From NCBI GenBank assembly GCA_030549335.1, contig CM060193.1, forward strand, positions 65,449,646 through 65,513,645: a DNA stretch of 64,000 nt, in the 5' to 3' direction. The position numbers and the translations under genes are program-made. Below the pieces are notes generated by a model. It was not told the DNA's origin and ran no database searches. It worked only from the letters and a program-made list of their open reading frames with translations. Below, piece after piece: positions 26,801-38,792 of the stretch; positions within the stretch are counted from its first letter, which is position 1, and each line of letters begins with the position of its first letter. This DNA is from Pontederia crassipes. Its lineage: Eukaryota; Streptophyta; Magnoliopsida; Commelinales; Pontederiaceae.

Positions 26801-27620
26801 TCTGAGCGCAAATGAGGAAAGAAAAAACAGGAAGCAAAACTCTGTCAAAACGATCACAAAAAAGCGTTCTTTCTTTATTGCTTATCCATGATACACTCTA
26901 ACAGAAGAACAAACAATATTCTCGATGCTGAAAGGAGAAGAGGCAGCAAAAGTATGAATATGCGTTGGTACACATCCTCATCTTGCGAGAATGAGAGGAG
27001 GACTCGGAAATTTAGCTGCACTGTTAATTAACTCAGACAAGAATTTTGAGTGGCGTTGGATTACTACATTCCCGATGGAATCTATCAAATTCGACAAAGA
27101 TAGAAACAGAAAAATAGAAAAAGAAGCTATCTTGAAAGAATGAAAAAAAAAAATCACTCACAGTGACAGGACGGTCGGGCAACTGCATGCAGAAGGCACA
27201 GTTGACCTTCTCGTCAAGCAAATCGAGCACCTCGTTGCCTCCCCTCCCTCCCCCCTTCCTCTCGTCCTCGTCCTCGTCGTCGGACACCGGAACCTTTCCT
27301 TTGCTGACGATCGCCTGCCGGCGCCGAGCCTTTTCTTGCTCCGTCAACGAATCGTCGTCCTCGATCGCCCTGAAGGCGGCGACGAGCTCCGCGTTGGCGC
27401 CCGTCGCCGCGGCTGGAGGGGCGGCGTCGGAGATGTCGCAGTCGGGGCACTGCCAGTCGGCGAGACCGGACATCGAGGAAGGCGGCTTGGAGAGGCAGGG
27501 GACGTGCCAGGGGGTGGCGCAAATGCAGCAGCGGAGGACCTCGGCCTCCTGCGGCTTGGCCTCGCAGGCCATGCACACGCCTTCGCCGTCACAGGGGAGG
27601 TTGGTGGCAGCCGTCGCCAT
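17834..27620 (-). CDS. VIM/ORTHRUS-type E3 ubiquitin ligase (PHD-RING-SRA-RING)
   Basis: Nine minus-strand exons fit with GT-AG borders and consistent phase: 27,620-27,162; 21,450-20,918; 20,758-20,633; 20,018-19,919; 19,793-19,732; 19,643-19,541; 19,119-18,987; 18,840-18,626; 18,490-17,834. They give about 795 residues. Domains in order are a PHD finger (about 15-62, CMACEAK...CCICATPWHVPCL...CPDC), RING1 (about 141-180, CAFC...CGHNFCLKCF...CAKC, split by intron 1), an SRA/YDG domain (about 250-410, DHFGPI...GVLVGETWEDR...YDGVYRIEKCWRKVG) and RING2 (about 507-565, CLLCRKV...CGHNFCKACL...CPSCPVDIS). The SRA domain of this family binds hemimethylated CpG and the RINGs ubiquitinate histones to support MET1 methylation maintenance. 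A long acidic, Lys-rich tail of about 219 residues with a bipartite basic patch (AAKRLKTGKK) ends the protein. Intron 1 is 5.7 kb and filled with transposon remains. Confidence 0.95.
20046..20168. repeat. Tandem duplication in VIM intron 3
   Basis: Two adjacent near-identical units of about 60 bp, each containing GTCATCACTAAATG and AGATAGAAACACAAAATATC. Confidence 0.75.
21691..21865 (-). mobile_element. RTE-type LINE 3' end (or Au-SINE-like tail)
   Basis: On the minus strand the fragment ends in GTGGGATAAGGCTTTG followed by TTG repeats, the shared tail of plant RTE LINEs and Au SINEs. Upstream it has GCCGACCCCACC and TAGCCGGTCCCAAGCCCGG, also typical of plant RTE 3' regions. It is a 5'-truncated copy in intron 1 of the VIM gene. 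Confidence 0.75.
21900..22195. repeat. MITE-like block with internal inverted repeat
   Basis: CCACTTTAATCCTTCC (about 21,949) and GGAGGATTAAAGTGGA (about 22,079) form an inverted pair. GGTAATTTAGTCTTTT occurs as a direct repeat at about 21,906 and 22,014. Next to it lies GATAGTTTAGGG, repeated twice. The block is noncoding, AT-rich and within VIM intron 1. The family was not identified. Confidence 0.4.
22445..22600. repeat. Local TTGCATATAA repeat block
   Basis: AATTGCATAT is repeated several times. A larger duplicated segment contains AACCACTTGTAAACCTTCT twice (about 22,456 and 22,541). Confidence 0.7.
22985..23400 (-). mobile_element. Possible LINE 3' fragment
   Basis: On the minus strand the stretch reading TTTTATCCTCAGACACATTTG and onward resembles the 3' untranslated region seen in the better LINE fragment at 23,740-24,700 (both have a CAAATTGA/CAAAATGA-type word and GTCATCCTTT). 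No domain is left. The assignment is tentative. Confidence 0.3.
23740..24720 (-). mobile_element. L1-type LINE fragment (ORF2 C-terminal region), degenerate
   Basis: Minus-strand frames include PWAIWLQRNGTIFGRR (about 24,010), which resembles the C-terminal part of plant LINE ORF2 (the W-x-x-W-x-x-RN pattern downstream of the reverse transcriptase). Further upstream there are shifted pieces with zinc-knuckle-like Cys/His. The coding sequence is broken by several stops and frame changes. It ends near 23,740 in an AT-rich 3' region. It lies in VIM intron 1 in the same orientation as the gene. Confidence 0.45.
24721..27161. other. Remainder of VIM intron 1
   Basis: AT-rich intronic DNA with no further coding frame or repeat family that could be named. 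Confidence 0.5.
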
Positions 27621-28920
27621 GGTCAGAGAGGTAACGAGTGTTGGAGTGGGCGACGAAGAAGCAGAAGAAAGATGAAGACTTGAAGAGGGCGCGCGGGTTT
27701 TAGGGGAAGTAAATGGGAAGGGGTTTGAAATTTTTTTGCCTCTTTGCGGGACGACGGAAGGCGGCGGAGGAAGACACCAAAACAAGAAAAGTCGCCATCT
27801 TTTGTTCGCTTGCGGGCGCCTTTTTTGGCTCTTGCCTTTTTCTTGTTTCCATTTTTTTCTCCATTATTATTTTGCATTTATTGAAATATTAAATTAAAAT
27901 ATCTTAAATATCCATGTAAATCTTAAGAAATGTATCACTAGATCCTAGTTTTAAATGTCATTTTGCTCTAAAAACCTTGTTTTTTTATGTTATTACATTG
28001 TTATTTCTAGATATTATACAATTAAGATAGATACGCATATTCTTCTTTTAATAAATGAAGGTTCATGGATGCAATCAAAATCTTATCATTATATTCGTTA
28101 TATCCTATAATTAATATCATTAATTAATTGTAAAAGCTGTCATTATTACTTTTTGTATATTATTAATCACGCACATCATAATATTAATTATGTTCACGCA
28201 TCCGCAAGCATTTCCTTTGAAAAGTAAAAGAAAATTAACTTTTGTTTTTCTCCTGTCTTGCATTATATTAAGTTAGCAGGCTAATTGTATCTTTTTTCTC
28301 TCCCCTCCAAGTTAATATGGAGGTGATAGCTTTAATTATATGGATATTTCAAGACTTTTAACGAAATGACTAAAATTTTCTCAAATGTATCTTAACATTA
28401 TAGAGAGTAGTTCGCGGTCAAGCAAAATATTTTTTATTAAGTTAGGTGAGGAATTATCATCAAAATCTGAGTTAAAATCAAATAGAGATGTGCATTTAGT
28501 ACGTGAGTCTCTTTGCAACATTTGCTTTGAACCTAACAACAAAACTATTAGTAAAATCTTTTATGAAATTTTGAATGTGGTAAAAGAAGATGCTTAACAC
28601 GCGATATTATAAAGCTTTGATCCACAATTCATCATGTCATATATGATTTTTATCTTTATGACACTCCCCCTAAGCAGTGATTTTTATTTCTATGATTTTT
28701 ATCTCCCCCGAGCAATGATATTCCCCTTTCATTTTGGATCTAATTGACATTCAGATTTTAAGATGATTTTTCAATTCTCTTTTCATATTTTTTTCCAATT
28801 TTGATTTCTCTATCTAATTTTGGACTCAATTTTTGCACTTAATTATTATAATTTGATTCCATGTTTTTCTTAATCTACAAAAACCCACTACATAAATGAG
28901 AAATGGGACGCTACAACCCA

Positions 28921-29208
28921 TTGGCCCTTCCATCAAACTTCATTGTACTTTTTTCTTACAAATGTCTCTTGTACATATTTTCTTGTTTAATAATTAAGTG
29001 CTTAGCGCAAAAAAATAAGGGCTTAGCAGTTGTTTTTTTTTAAGTCTATTAGTGGATGATTTAGTTGACGAAGTGCACCAAGACTCTCCTATAATCCTTC
29101 ACTCCAATAAGAATAACATCATATTATTGACAAATATTTTTTTCATTCTCTCATCGCTCATCATACGCTTCTTCATTGATGATTTTTTTTTTGTTTTTCG
29201 GTTGAGGT
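28921..29208 (+). repeat. Direct repeat copy 1
   Basis: It shares TTGGCCCTTCCATCAA, ATAATTAAGTG, ATTTTTTTCATTCTC and TGTTTTTCGGTTGAGG-type blocks in the same order with 29,845-30,050. Copy 1 has an extra internal stretch of about 80 bp. Confidence 0.6.
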
Positions 29209-29844
29209 TCATGTATTTTAAAGCTGAACTTTTATTAAACATAAAATAACTGCAAAAGTAGCATCGAGATTTCTATTTCATATAGCATGCACACACGTAC
29301 ATAAAAAGGTTGCAAACGAATTCTTGTGTGAGATCAGAAAAAACTCTCAACTTACGTGAAGAAGAAATCTTTTGATGTGTAATTGATACCAACCTCAACA
29401 ATAAATGCAAGGTCGAATATATTTCATTTTTCTTATCCATCATATGCATAATATTCACAATTATCAGTTTCCCAGTTATAAAAAAATATATCATGTTCAC
29501 TATACAAACAAATTATCAAATAGTCACTTTTTTAATAAAATGATAGTGATTCCTAGACACAAAGAGATGGAGTATAAGAGATAGAACATGATAACAATGA
29601 GAATTGTATAAGGGGAAAGAAAAAAGCATTTGAAATCATATTCCCTAACTAATTTAGCATATATAATGCATTTAGATTGATGTATTGTCTTAATAGTTTA
29701 TCTCTTGCATATATCTAAGAAGTTGTTGTGCTCATCATAAAATCATTAAGGAGAAATTTGTTGACAATTTAAAGAAAATTAAAATATCATATGGACAATT
29801 TAAAGAAATTAAGATATCTCTTGACATAGGACACCTACGGCAAA

Positions 29845-30050
29845 TTGGCCCTTCCATCAACTTCATTCTACTTTTTTAAATTTTCTTATAAATGTCTCTT
29901 ATATATATATTTTTGTTTTATAATTAAGTGTTTAGCACAAAAAACAAAAAAAAAGGATAACACATTAAATTGACAAGTATTTTTTTCATTCTCCCATCAC
30001 TCATTATACTCATATTCATTCACGGATTTTTTTTGTTTTTCAGTTGAGGA
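29845..30050 (+). repeat. Direct repeat copy 2
   Basis: Second copy of the block at 28,921-29,208, about 920 bp downstream and shorter. Their origin is unknown. They may mark a duplication within the outer CACTA element. Confidence 0.6.
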
Positions 30051-30439
30051 TCTTATGGATGAAGACCTAAAGCACGTGTTTTCTCGTAATTTTTTTCCTT
30101 TTTAGTAGTTTAAATTTTTTTTATCTTCTATTTTTCATTTTGATAGTACTTATGATTCATTTTGATATTTATACAGGATTGAGTGGATCCACTTCTACCA
30201 CATTCAGTTGTACCCTATTTTTTTAATGCTTTCTTTTTTAGTTTAGTTAGTAGCTTTCCTTTATTAATTTATTTTTTAAGATGATAAAAAAGGCAAAGCA
30301 AATAGGAATGACTAATTGTGACTATTGAGTAACTCACTCGTATTTATTGAGCTATTTTGCCTTGTAGGGCAACGAAGAACTTTCTCACTAGGACTGGCTA
30401 AAGCCCCAAGCTATTGAAGCACTTGCTTTACGTCCATCA

Positions 30440-32400
30440 TAGTTTTGTTAGATTAGATCTTTGCACTAATGCGTTCAACCCATTTGGCTCATAAGACGCA
30501 TTTTATTCATGTTATTTAGTTTTTGTCACACCTTATAATTTGCTTCTAAGCATGTATATGAGACAAAAAAACATATTGCTTACCTGCATGATATCAATTC
30601 CTCGATTGTCAAGTAAAAGCTTAGATTCTTTTTTAGTACCTTTGATCCATAAACTCAATACGTTGTGGGATGATGGTATGCTCAATTATGACAAATTTAA
30701 GAAGCAAAACTACATGATGATGTCTGCATTAATAAGAACCATTAAGTGAATTTTCAACATATCTGATGCTGAGTGGTTGGAGCACAAGCGGTAAACTTTT
30801 TGTTCATATATGAAAAGCATACAAAATCATTTTGTTTGCAAAATAAAAGAAAAATATACCGATTTGATTGACATAAGATGTTTTTACCTATGGAGAATTT
30901 GATGTGTTTTGAGCGAACATATTATTATGAAAAAATACAACATATTTTAGTGTGGCAGTTTTTTTTTCAAAAGAATCTTTTGATGGGATGAGTGTCAGAG
31001 CAAGTAAACAAACTTAATCAAGTCTCATTCGGTTGAATGTCGATTCTTACAAGCAACTTGGGTTTGTGAGTGAACATAATTGGAAGAAAAGAAGTATTTT
31101 TTGAAAGCTACCTTATTATCTTCAAATTTAATCGGCATAATATGAATATCATGAAGAAGAATGTATTTGACAACATCTTTAACACTATTATGGATGTCAA
31201 AGGAAAAACAAAATATAGCATACAAGTGCGCGAAGACATGAAAAGTATATGTAGAAGATCAAAAATAGATATTATTTTTTAAAAAAAAAAAGATAAATGC
31301 AAGAAGCCAAAAGATACTTACATTTTGAAAAATGATCAAAGAAATGTGATTTTTAAATGAGTAAACCAATTAAAACTTCCAGACGGATATGCATCAAACA
31401 TATTTTATTATTTTAACATGAAAAATGAGAAGATATATGGTGTGAACAATCATGATTGTCATATTTTCATGCAAAGGTTGTTTTCAATTGCATTTAAAGA
31501 ATTTTTGCCAACGGGTATGTGAAAAACTTTAATATAATTATCTATGTTCTTTAAAGAGTTTTGTACATTCACCATTCATAAAAAAGGCATGTCCTTATTA
31601 GAGTCTTCTATTATAATAACAATGTGCAAGGTTGAGAAGACATTTTTACCTTCTTTATTTGATATGATGGAGCACTTGATTGTATATATTTCATATGAAA
31701 TAAAAGCTATAGGCTCAATTCAATATCAATGGATCCATTCAAAATATGCATATTATATTTGAAAATGAAGGCAAAGAATAAGGCTAAGATTGAGGGTTCT
31801 ATATATGAAACATATTTCATTGGAGAGGTGTTCAATTTCACTTCAAATGTACTTTAAGCTACACACACAATCGCGACATACACAAGTTCCAAAAAATGAT
31901 GATGGTGGCAAAGAAGAAATCAACATAAATATTTTATCCGTCTTCAAATACCCATTGTTATCTTCTTGGTAAGGGGCACAAAGTTATGGTGAGTGATAAA
32001 AAATCTCACATAGGTTGAAAATTATGTGCTTACAAATTGTATCGAGATGACATCGTATTTTGAGTAGGAATATTTATTTAATATGTTATAAAGTTTGAAA
32101 TTAATTATTATTATATGATTTCATTAATTGACAATCTTTGTGTTTAGAAAATTTGAAGAATTGCAAAGAGAAATAAATAATTAGTTTCAAATGATGAACT
32201 GTTGAAGCTAAGAGTTGAACATTTTGTCGATTGAGAAGTGAAGTAAAAACTCTTTTCGATTGTTCACAAATATTATTTTTTATATCTTTTAATTAACTTT
32301 GTCTTTCAATATTTTATAGGTTATCAATGACTTAGTGATGTATTTGAGAATTCAATATTTTGATTATGGATCATACAAACAAGTTTGTAGTTATTGTGGT
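30440..32400 (+). pseudogene. TNP2-like CACTA transposase remnant
   Basis: The order of conserved TNP2 blocks is preserved: VRLDLCTNAFNPFGS (about 30,450), VTPYNLLLSMYM (about 30,530), PLIHKLNTLWDDG and KKQNYMMMSALIRTIK (to about 30,750), KKNVFDNIF...MDVKGKTK (about 31,160-31,210), LKLPDGYASN (about 31,375), CHIFMQRLFSIAFKEFLP (about 31,460-31,515), and a later block with SLFDMMEHLIVYISYE (about 31,650-31,700). In intact elements this protein binds subterminal repeats and cuts the ends. Stops and frame changes interrupt the blocks, so it is a pseudogene. A further C-terminal TNP2 piece (QAQQVYYIKYP-like, about 35,820-35,850) lies beyond the inserted element. Confidence 0.85.
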
Positions 32401-32456
32401 GTCATAGTTAATAAAATACATATTTCATACAAAAATATAGCCGACATTACGACAAC

Positions 32457-35400
32457 CACTACAAGAATTTAATCGATTAGCTATGGAGCAATCTGTAGCA
32501 AATTCGCAGGTAATATCATCACAAATCGTATTAGCGTGTTATTTGCTATAGATTTGGGATAACATAAATCTGTCCCTAATAAGTCGTCGCTAATAGAGAC
32601 CGAAATTTTTATCACTATTTCAGTAGCTAATTGTGTGAGTTGTTGTCACTAATCCGTCCCTATTTTGTTGTAATTCTCAATTGTCAAAATTCAAAATCAG
32701 TACCTAATATGTTACTAATTTGTAACTATAGTGTTACAATGATAAAATAATTAAATTTTTTGTGTGATTAATCTGTCCTTATACTATAACTAAATTTTAT
32801 CACAATGAATTCCCATAATTTGCAATTTGTCACAAAATCATCCAAAATCGATCACAAATAGCAACATTTTCTTCACAATAATATTTATTTATATTAAATT
32901 ATTAATTGTACAACAATATAATGAAACATATACAATAACCAATATAAAAAAATCTCTATATCATGATCAATATTTCAAAATAGTCCAAAATAAGAATGGC
33001 TTATATAATATATGTTATACGAGTCCAACTTAACAAAATAACAACCAACATTACAAGTCTCAAATATTAGATTCAAATAACCCCAATTAATTCAACATAT
33101 CTCAAAACACATGCCAAAATAGTGATGGAAAGTCTAACAACAAGTTACTCTAATCTCAATTATTTCTTATATTAGACAATGAAATACTCAGTCTAGTCGA
33201 TGAAATAATCGGACCAACATCATCCATTGAATTCATCAAGGTTGTTGAATAATCCCAATAATAATGATTTCACTAAGTCATATTGTAGTTTTCATCACCT
33301 AAAGCTTTGTGTAGAGTCATAATGGCTAGCGTTCTTCATATCTTTGAAGATGGCAATTCCCATTATAGCATGAGTATTGCACTACATCCATATAAAAATA
33401 AATCCTGAAAGAAAAAAAGAAAAAGGACATTTCAGCAAAAAGGCACCAATCCCATGTACACTTTCCAAAAGAAACACTATTCAGAAAGTTACTTCAAGAT
33501 ATATGTGTATTAAATTGGCTTTCAAAGGCATATTCATTAAACATCGAAGCTAGTGAAGGAACAGTGATATGAAAATTTCATTTTCAAGAAGAAAATATTA
33601 CTCGTGCAAAGAGAGTTTAGCAGGAAAAATAACAAACATATATAATTAACCACTTAATTCATAAAGACAATGATGTTTTGCATATATACATGTTCTGAGA
33701 AAATAAAAATTAATTACTCATCCATTCTCCTGCCAATCTCTTAGCTCTAGTCCTAACTCATGGACTTGAAATTTTTATCAACTTTTCGTGCCCAAAGTAA
33801 ATTTGGTTGTGATGGAAACCCATGACCCATGAGTTTTTGATGAATTATAGAATACTACGAAAGACAAATGCATTGTTGCACATTAAATTTTTAGATGACT
33901 TCTTCAACATAAAAGTCAGTATTAGAAGCTTTTACCTTTAGCATCTTAGATAAATTAAGGTAAATAATCTAAAGAATCAATTTTTTTAATCGCAAAAGAA
34001 CCAGTTAACTACCATAAAAATTGAATGGAGAAGGACAATTTAAAAAATGAAAGGAAGGAAAGTGTCTTACACTTTTATTCATCATAGATGTAAGTAGGCA
34101 TTGTGAAGCAAAATAGGACTTCACAAATCTGCAAATACCTTCATGCAAAAAATAATGAAAATTAGAAAATCATTCCTACTTCAAGTTATGTTAAGTATAT
34201 CAAATGATCATATGCAACCATCCACTTTTACCAAAAATAATAATAAATTTTTTTAGTGCTATGGGCAAAGGCATTATACAAGCAAAAGGTATCTCACATG
34301 CACATATATAAAAAAATCTCAAGTAGCATATCCAAATATTAAAAAACTAAAAGAAAGACAAAATTACACTATTTGAATTTGCAAAGGGACTATCTGTTGC
34401 AATCATAAATTGGACCAAAAAATTCTCCATGTCATTAGCAATGTAGTGAAGCATAATCAAACAATATGAATAGAATATGCTAGGTACTTATCATTTTGTG
34501 AAACAGATTACTTGGCAAGGAGACATGGAATGACTTTACAATATGCGAGCATATTTTAGTTTACCTACAACATAAAAAAATAGATAAGAGAAAAAACACA
34601 TATTATTTAAAGAATGAAAAAAATATAGAAGATACTACTACTTGATATTCATATTTTAACTATAGCACTTTAAAGTCAAGTACCAAACGATTCCATCACC
34701 TCCTAAGTGTTTTAGTTTGATGTGGCAACTTTCTTCATGTTCCCGATGTTGTTTGTCCTTGTACCTCGTGTCATGTTCTCTAACCAAAATAAGATGGCAT
34801 TTCATCCAATAGGTTGCTAGCATCCAACAAATCAACTTATAACAAAGGAGATAAAATTGACAAAGCGAGACATAATGATGTAGAATCGTGATTGGGGCAT
34901 ACATGGACATCTCATCTAAGGCGAGGAGTTCAGGGAGGAAGCCGTAGGTGGTGGAGATGCAGGAGAAGCCGAGGAGGAAGCTTGGCACATTTATCGAATA
35001 AGAACATTGTCTCATAGCGAGAGGAACGCCACAAGAGGAGCACCAAGGAGGATGCTTGGAGGGTACTTCTCGGGCATCACAATAACCAAAGGAAAGGTAA
35101 TGTAAATGGTTGTAAAAAAATCATCAAAAATCAGTAATAAATTTGTGATTGTTAGTGACAAAACTTGAGACAAATTAAAGACGAATTAGTGTCATAGTGT
35201 AGGGACAGATTATTTAAAATTTGTTATAATATAACAACTGATACTAGTGACCATAATTTCTGTAGTTAATGTGGTCACTATATTGTCATTGCATTTTCAG
35301 TTAGGTTTGTGAAGATGGTGCAGTAAACTTGAGACATATTAAAGATAGATAAGTGTCACAATTTAGGGATAGATTATTGACAGATTTGTTATAATATACC

Positions 35401-35595
35401 GCCTGATATTAGTGACCATATTTTTTTGTAATTAACATGATCACAATTTTGTCATTATATTGTTAGTTAGGTTTGTGGAGATGGTGTACTAAACTTGTTC
35501 CAAATCTATCACTAATCTATTCTTAACTATGACAATATTGCTACGAAATATGGAGTCGCTAAAATATGTAACTAACGGATCAAATTCTTGTAGTG
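32457..35595. mobile_element. Non-autonomous CACTA element, 3.1 kb, nested in the TNP2 gene
   Basis: The left end CACTACAAGAATTTAATC and right end GATCAAATTCTTGTAGTG are near-perfect inverted repeats. The flanking trinucleotide AAC is present on both sides (32,454-32,456 and 35,596-35,598), the 3-bp duplication expected of CACTA transposition. Subterminal DNA on both sides holds repeats of TAGTGAC/GTCACTA and GACAGATT/AATCTGTC type, including two units of about 115-190 bp at 35,140-35,510. No transposase is encoded. It may carry a short host-gene fragment at 34,656-35,090. Confidence 0.9.
34656..35090 (-). other. Possible captured gene fragment inside the 3.1-kb CACTA element
   Basis: This patch is less AT-rich than the rest of the element. 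It has minus-strand frames of low complexity rich in Ser/Pro/Leu, including LLGFSCISTTYGFLPELLAL and, upstream, MPEKYPPSILLGAPLVAF. No protein family was recognised. Capture is inferred only from composition and position. Confidence 0.3.
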
Positions 35596-35599
35596 AACT

Positions 35600-36404
35600 T
35601 TCAACTATATTAATAACGACATATGTGTTTTATGAAACATATGTATGGGGCCAACGAGTTGGATTGAAGAAATCATAAAGTCATCCTCTTTGAGAAAATT
35701 GAACAAAGTTATGGTTTGGTTTGATCCAGAAAAATGAGTTATGGTTGATGAAAAGATTAAATTGATGGATATTAAGCATCAACTTCAATCATACTATTCA
35801 TTCGTGTTGGCAGAACAAGCGCAACAAGTGTATTATATTAAGTATCCATAAAAAAAACCAAAGATGAATGGCGGACGTCATGTAAAGCATGAAGTAAACT
35901 ATTCTTAGGAGAAATAATGATAGATGATTGTCAAATATCATTCATGTCGAACGATATGTAGAAGATTGAGTGAGTGATATAATTGATGTAGTTGAAGAAG
36001 CTAAGAATATTCAATTAGAGGATGACAATGAGTCAATGAAAATGTTCAATTCAAGTGATCCTTTGGAAGTGAAAGTTGACAATTTTATTCATGATACCCG
36101 AATGAAGATTATAGTGACGATGAAGATGATAAAAATGAAATAGAACATGAGACAAGCGATTTAAATGATGTAGTTGTTTTAACAATCTATCCAATTACAT
36201 GTTTTCAACTTTATAAATTAAATATAATCATGACACTAGTTTGATCATTTTTTTAGATATGACTACTAGAGACCGAGCGTATGTATTGTCCCATTCTAGG
36301 TGGTCACTCCATATTGGTGAGTCATCTTGACTCCAAGTGATATATTTATTGTGTATTTAATTTATATTTATATAATCATTATTTTTTTTATTTTAACGGT
36401 AACA
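35600..36404 (+). pseudogene. C-terminal TNP2 remnant of the outer CACTA element
   Basis: Continuing the outer element after the 3.1-kb insertion, a block near 35,815-35,850 reads QAQQVYY and KYP, as in the end of TNP2 proteins. It is followed by an acidic stretch (EEAKNIQLEDDNESMK, about 35,995-36,045). The sequence is degenerate. Confidence 0.6.
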
Positions 36405-37365
36405 CACTACATGAAAACAAGTCTATAGTGACAGATTTTTTTACGGAAATAACTCGTAACAAATTGTGACGTATTTGTGTCGAATTAATGAGGAAAAGAA
36501 ATGAAAATTTATTTAATGTACTAGTGATGATTTTGCGATGATATTACTCGACACAAAAATGTCCATCACATTTCCATCACAACGATTGTGACGAATGTGT
36601 GACGAAAGATATAACTAATTTGATTATTGAGAGATTAGTGATGCATTTTATTCTGTTATATATATTTCTCTCACTAATCCATCATTCATTTTATGTTTTC
36701 ACTATGGAAACAAATATGTAGCCAATCATCTTATAAAACTATATAAAAGTGAAGTTGAATTTTTTTGGGTATTTCTTGATAATGGACAATAACATGCCAT
36801 TAAAAATTTTGCAAAACTATGTAAAAAAATAACGTATCTCTTAATTCTTCCATAATTTTATATATAAAAAGAGCTTTGTTAAGACAATAATAAAAAAACT
36901 TTATTGAAAACAATAATAAATATTTTTTTATTTCTCATAATTTTTTGTTTACCTCCACCAATCTTTTTGGAAAAAAATATTTTCAAGCATTATGATCACT
37001 ATTAAATTCAATTAATATTGTAAAACATATTTATATTTTAATTATTATAATAAGAATACAAAATATATTTACTTCAGCCAATTTCCCTCCACCCTTTGTC
37101 GTTGTAGTAACAACTAATTTAAGATGAAAACCACCATAATAAAAATTAATCTAAGATATAAATACTTTCATTTTAATCTAAAGGGCCACAGAAGAACTCT
37201 TCTCAGAAGAGGTCGCTTTGAAGGTTGGTAGATTCTTCTTTTTATCTTTTTCTCTACCCGTCCCTAGTATGTTCTCCTATACTCCTCTCTCCTCTTTTAT
37301 TTTGTTTTTTTTTCTTTTCTCTAAGTATGTCTGCTGCGCGAGAACGACCCGCAGCCGCAGGGATC

Positions 37366-38678
37366 CACTACAAGAAATATGGGAATTAGCCGCAGGGTCG
37401 AAACTGTCTGTAATTTCCCCGAAAACCGTCGGAAATGTCATTTTCGACAATTTTTTCGATGAAATCGATTCGTCCGAAAAATGGTCGTTGCAAATGAATT
37501 TTCTACTGTTGGGAAAGAAATGCCGAAAAATTTCGATGAATTTCCGACGGTCATGACTGCCGATATTTGCGGCGGTCGACGAAATCGTGGAAAACTTCGC
37601 CGGTCGTGACCGCCGAAGTTTTCGACGGTTTCGTTGACCGTCGCAAATATCGGCGGTCGTCGCGCGACTGTCGACGACGGTTAAAACCGTCGCAAAGAAT
37701 TTTTATAATATAAAAAATGTTAGTCGGCCGACGGCCAGATTCGGCCGCCAGGCGGCCGAGATCCGGCCGCCAGTGGTCGAGCGGCCGGATCCAACCACCA
37801 GCCGGCCGAGGTCGGATCCGGCCACCAGCAGGCCGAGCGGCTGGATGGCCGGATCCGAACGTCCGCGGCCGGATCCAAACGCTGGGGGTCGGATCCGGAC
37901 GCCAAAAGTCAGATCCGGCCGCCAACGGTGTGATCCGGCTGCTAGCGACGTGATCCGGCCGCCAAGTGGTCCGGGCCGAAGAGAGAGAGAGAGACGTCGG
38001 CAGGAGAGGGTCGTCGGCGGTCGACGCTTGACGTCCGGTCAGAGACTCACCAGCCGGGGAGAGAGAGAGAGAGAGAGAGAGGAGGGAGAGAGGAGAGGAG
38101 GAAAGAAATAAGGGGTATTATATATATATAGGTGGAAAGATGAGAAAGCGGGATAACAAAATTTTAATTACCGACGGCTCTGGCCATCGGAAAAGTAAAT
38201 ATTAATTATTTTTAAAGTTACCGACGATTGTGACCGTCGAAAATTATTTAATTGTAAAAATAAATACTATATATAGTTATATATAATATTTATTTTTATT
38301 TTACCGACGATTTGAACAGTCGCTAATTATTACCGACGGTTTGAACCGTCGAAAATTGCGATAGTTTGGACTGTCGCTAATTATATTAATAAAATACTCC
38401 TCATATTATATTATTATACATTTACTGACGGTTACGACCGTCGAAAATTACGTCAGATTTTGCGACGAATGGATATCCGTCGGAATATCGACATTCCTAA
38501 TCATCAAAAAATAAAATAATTATATAATAAATTACATAATTTATTATTTTCATTTTCGACGATTGTAACCATCTGAAAATTCGTCACAAATATTTCCGTC
38601 GCAAAATCCATCGCAAATTGCGACGGATTTCTATCCTTCGAAAATTGCCCGTCGGAAAATGATAATTTTCTTGTAGTG
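37366..38678. mobile_element. Small non-autonomous CACTA element, 1.3 kb, third level of nesting
   Basis: It begins CACTACAAGAAATATGG and ends AATTTTCTTGTAGTG. ATC flanks both sides (37,363-37,365 and 38,679-38,681). Subterminal DNA is full of GACGGTT/AACCGTC-like words in both orientations. The centre (37,725-37,975) holds a GC-rich GATCCGGCCGCCA-type array. No transposase is present. It sits in a GC-rich patch of the 8.7-kb element: pieces with GCGCGAG...CGACCCGCAGCCGCA occur on both sides. Confidence 0.9.
37725..37975. repeat. GC-rich GATCCGGCC array
   Basis: Around a dozen copies of a word close to GGATCCGGCCGCCA, 15-35 bp apart and in both near-palindromic orientations, in a surrounding element that is mostly AT-rich. 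Confidence 0.75.
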
Positions 38679-38792
38679 ATCCTTCGCCACTTTCCTGCGC
38701 GAGTACGACCCGCAGCCGCATCCTTGCGCCAGAGCGACCCGCAGCAGCCTTGGGTAAGGGTGACTACCGCCCACACGACACGCGGCTCAGCG

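Larger units (their letters stand above)
27621..30430. other. VIM 5' flank and AT-rich transposon-derived spacer
   Basis: The first 250 bp upstream of the VIM ATG are mixed in composition and probably contain its leader. Beyond about 27,880 the DNA is very AT-rich with no defensible gene. A roughly 210-290-bp segment starting TTGGCCCTTCCATCAA is present twice in direct orientation (28,921-29,208 and 29,845-30,050). The second half probably belongs to the CACTA element that follows. Confidence 0.5.

Noticed and set aside
37551-37925. 124-codon minus-strand frame with repeated Gly/Arg/Pro peptides
   Set aside because: It comes from the GATCCGGCC array of the small CACTA element. All frames through the array stay open because of the repeat.
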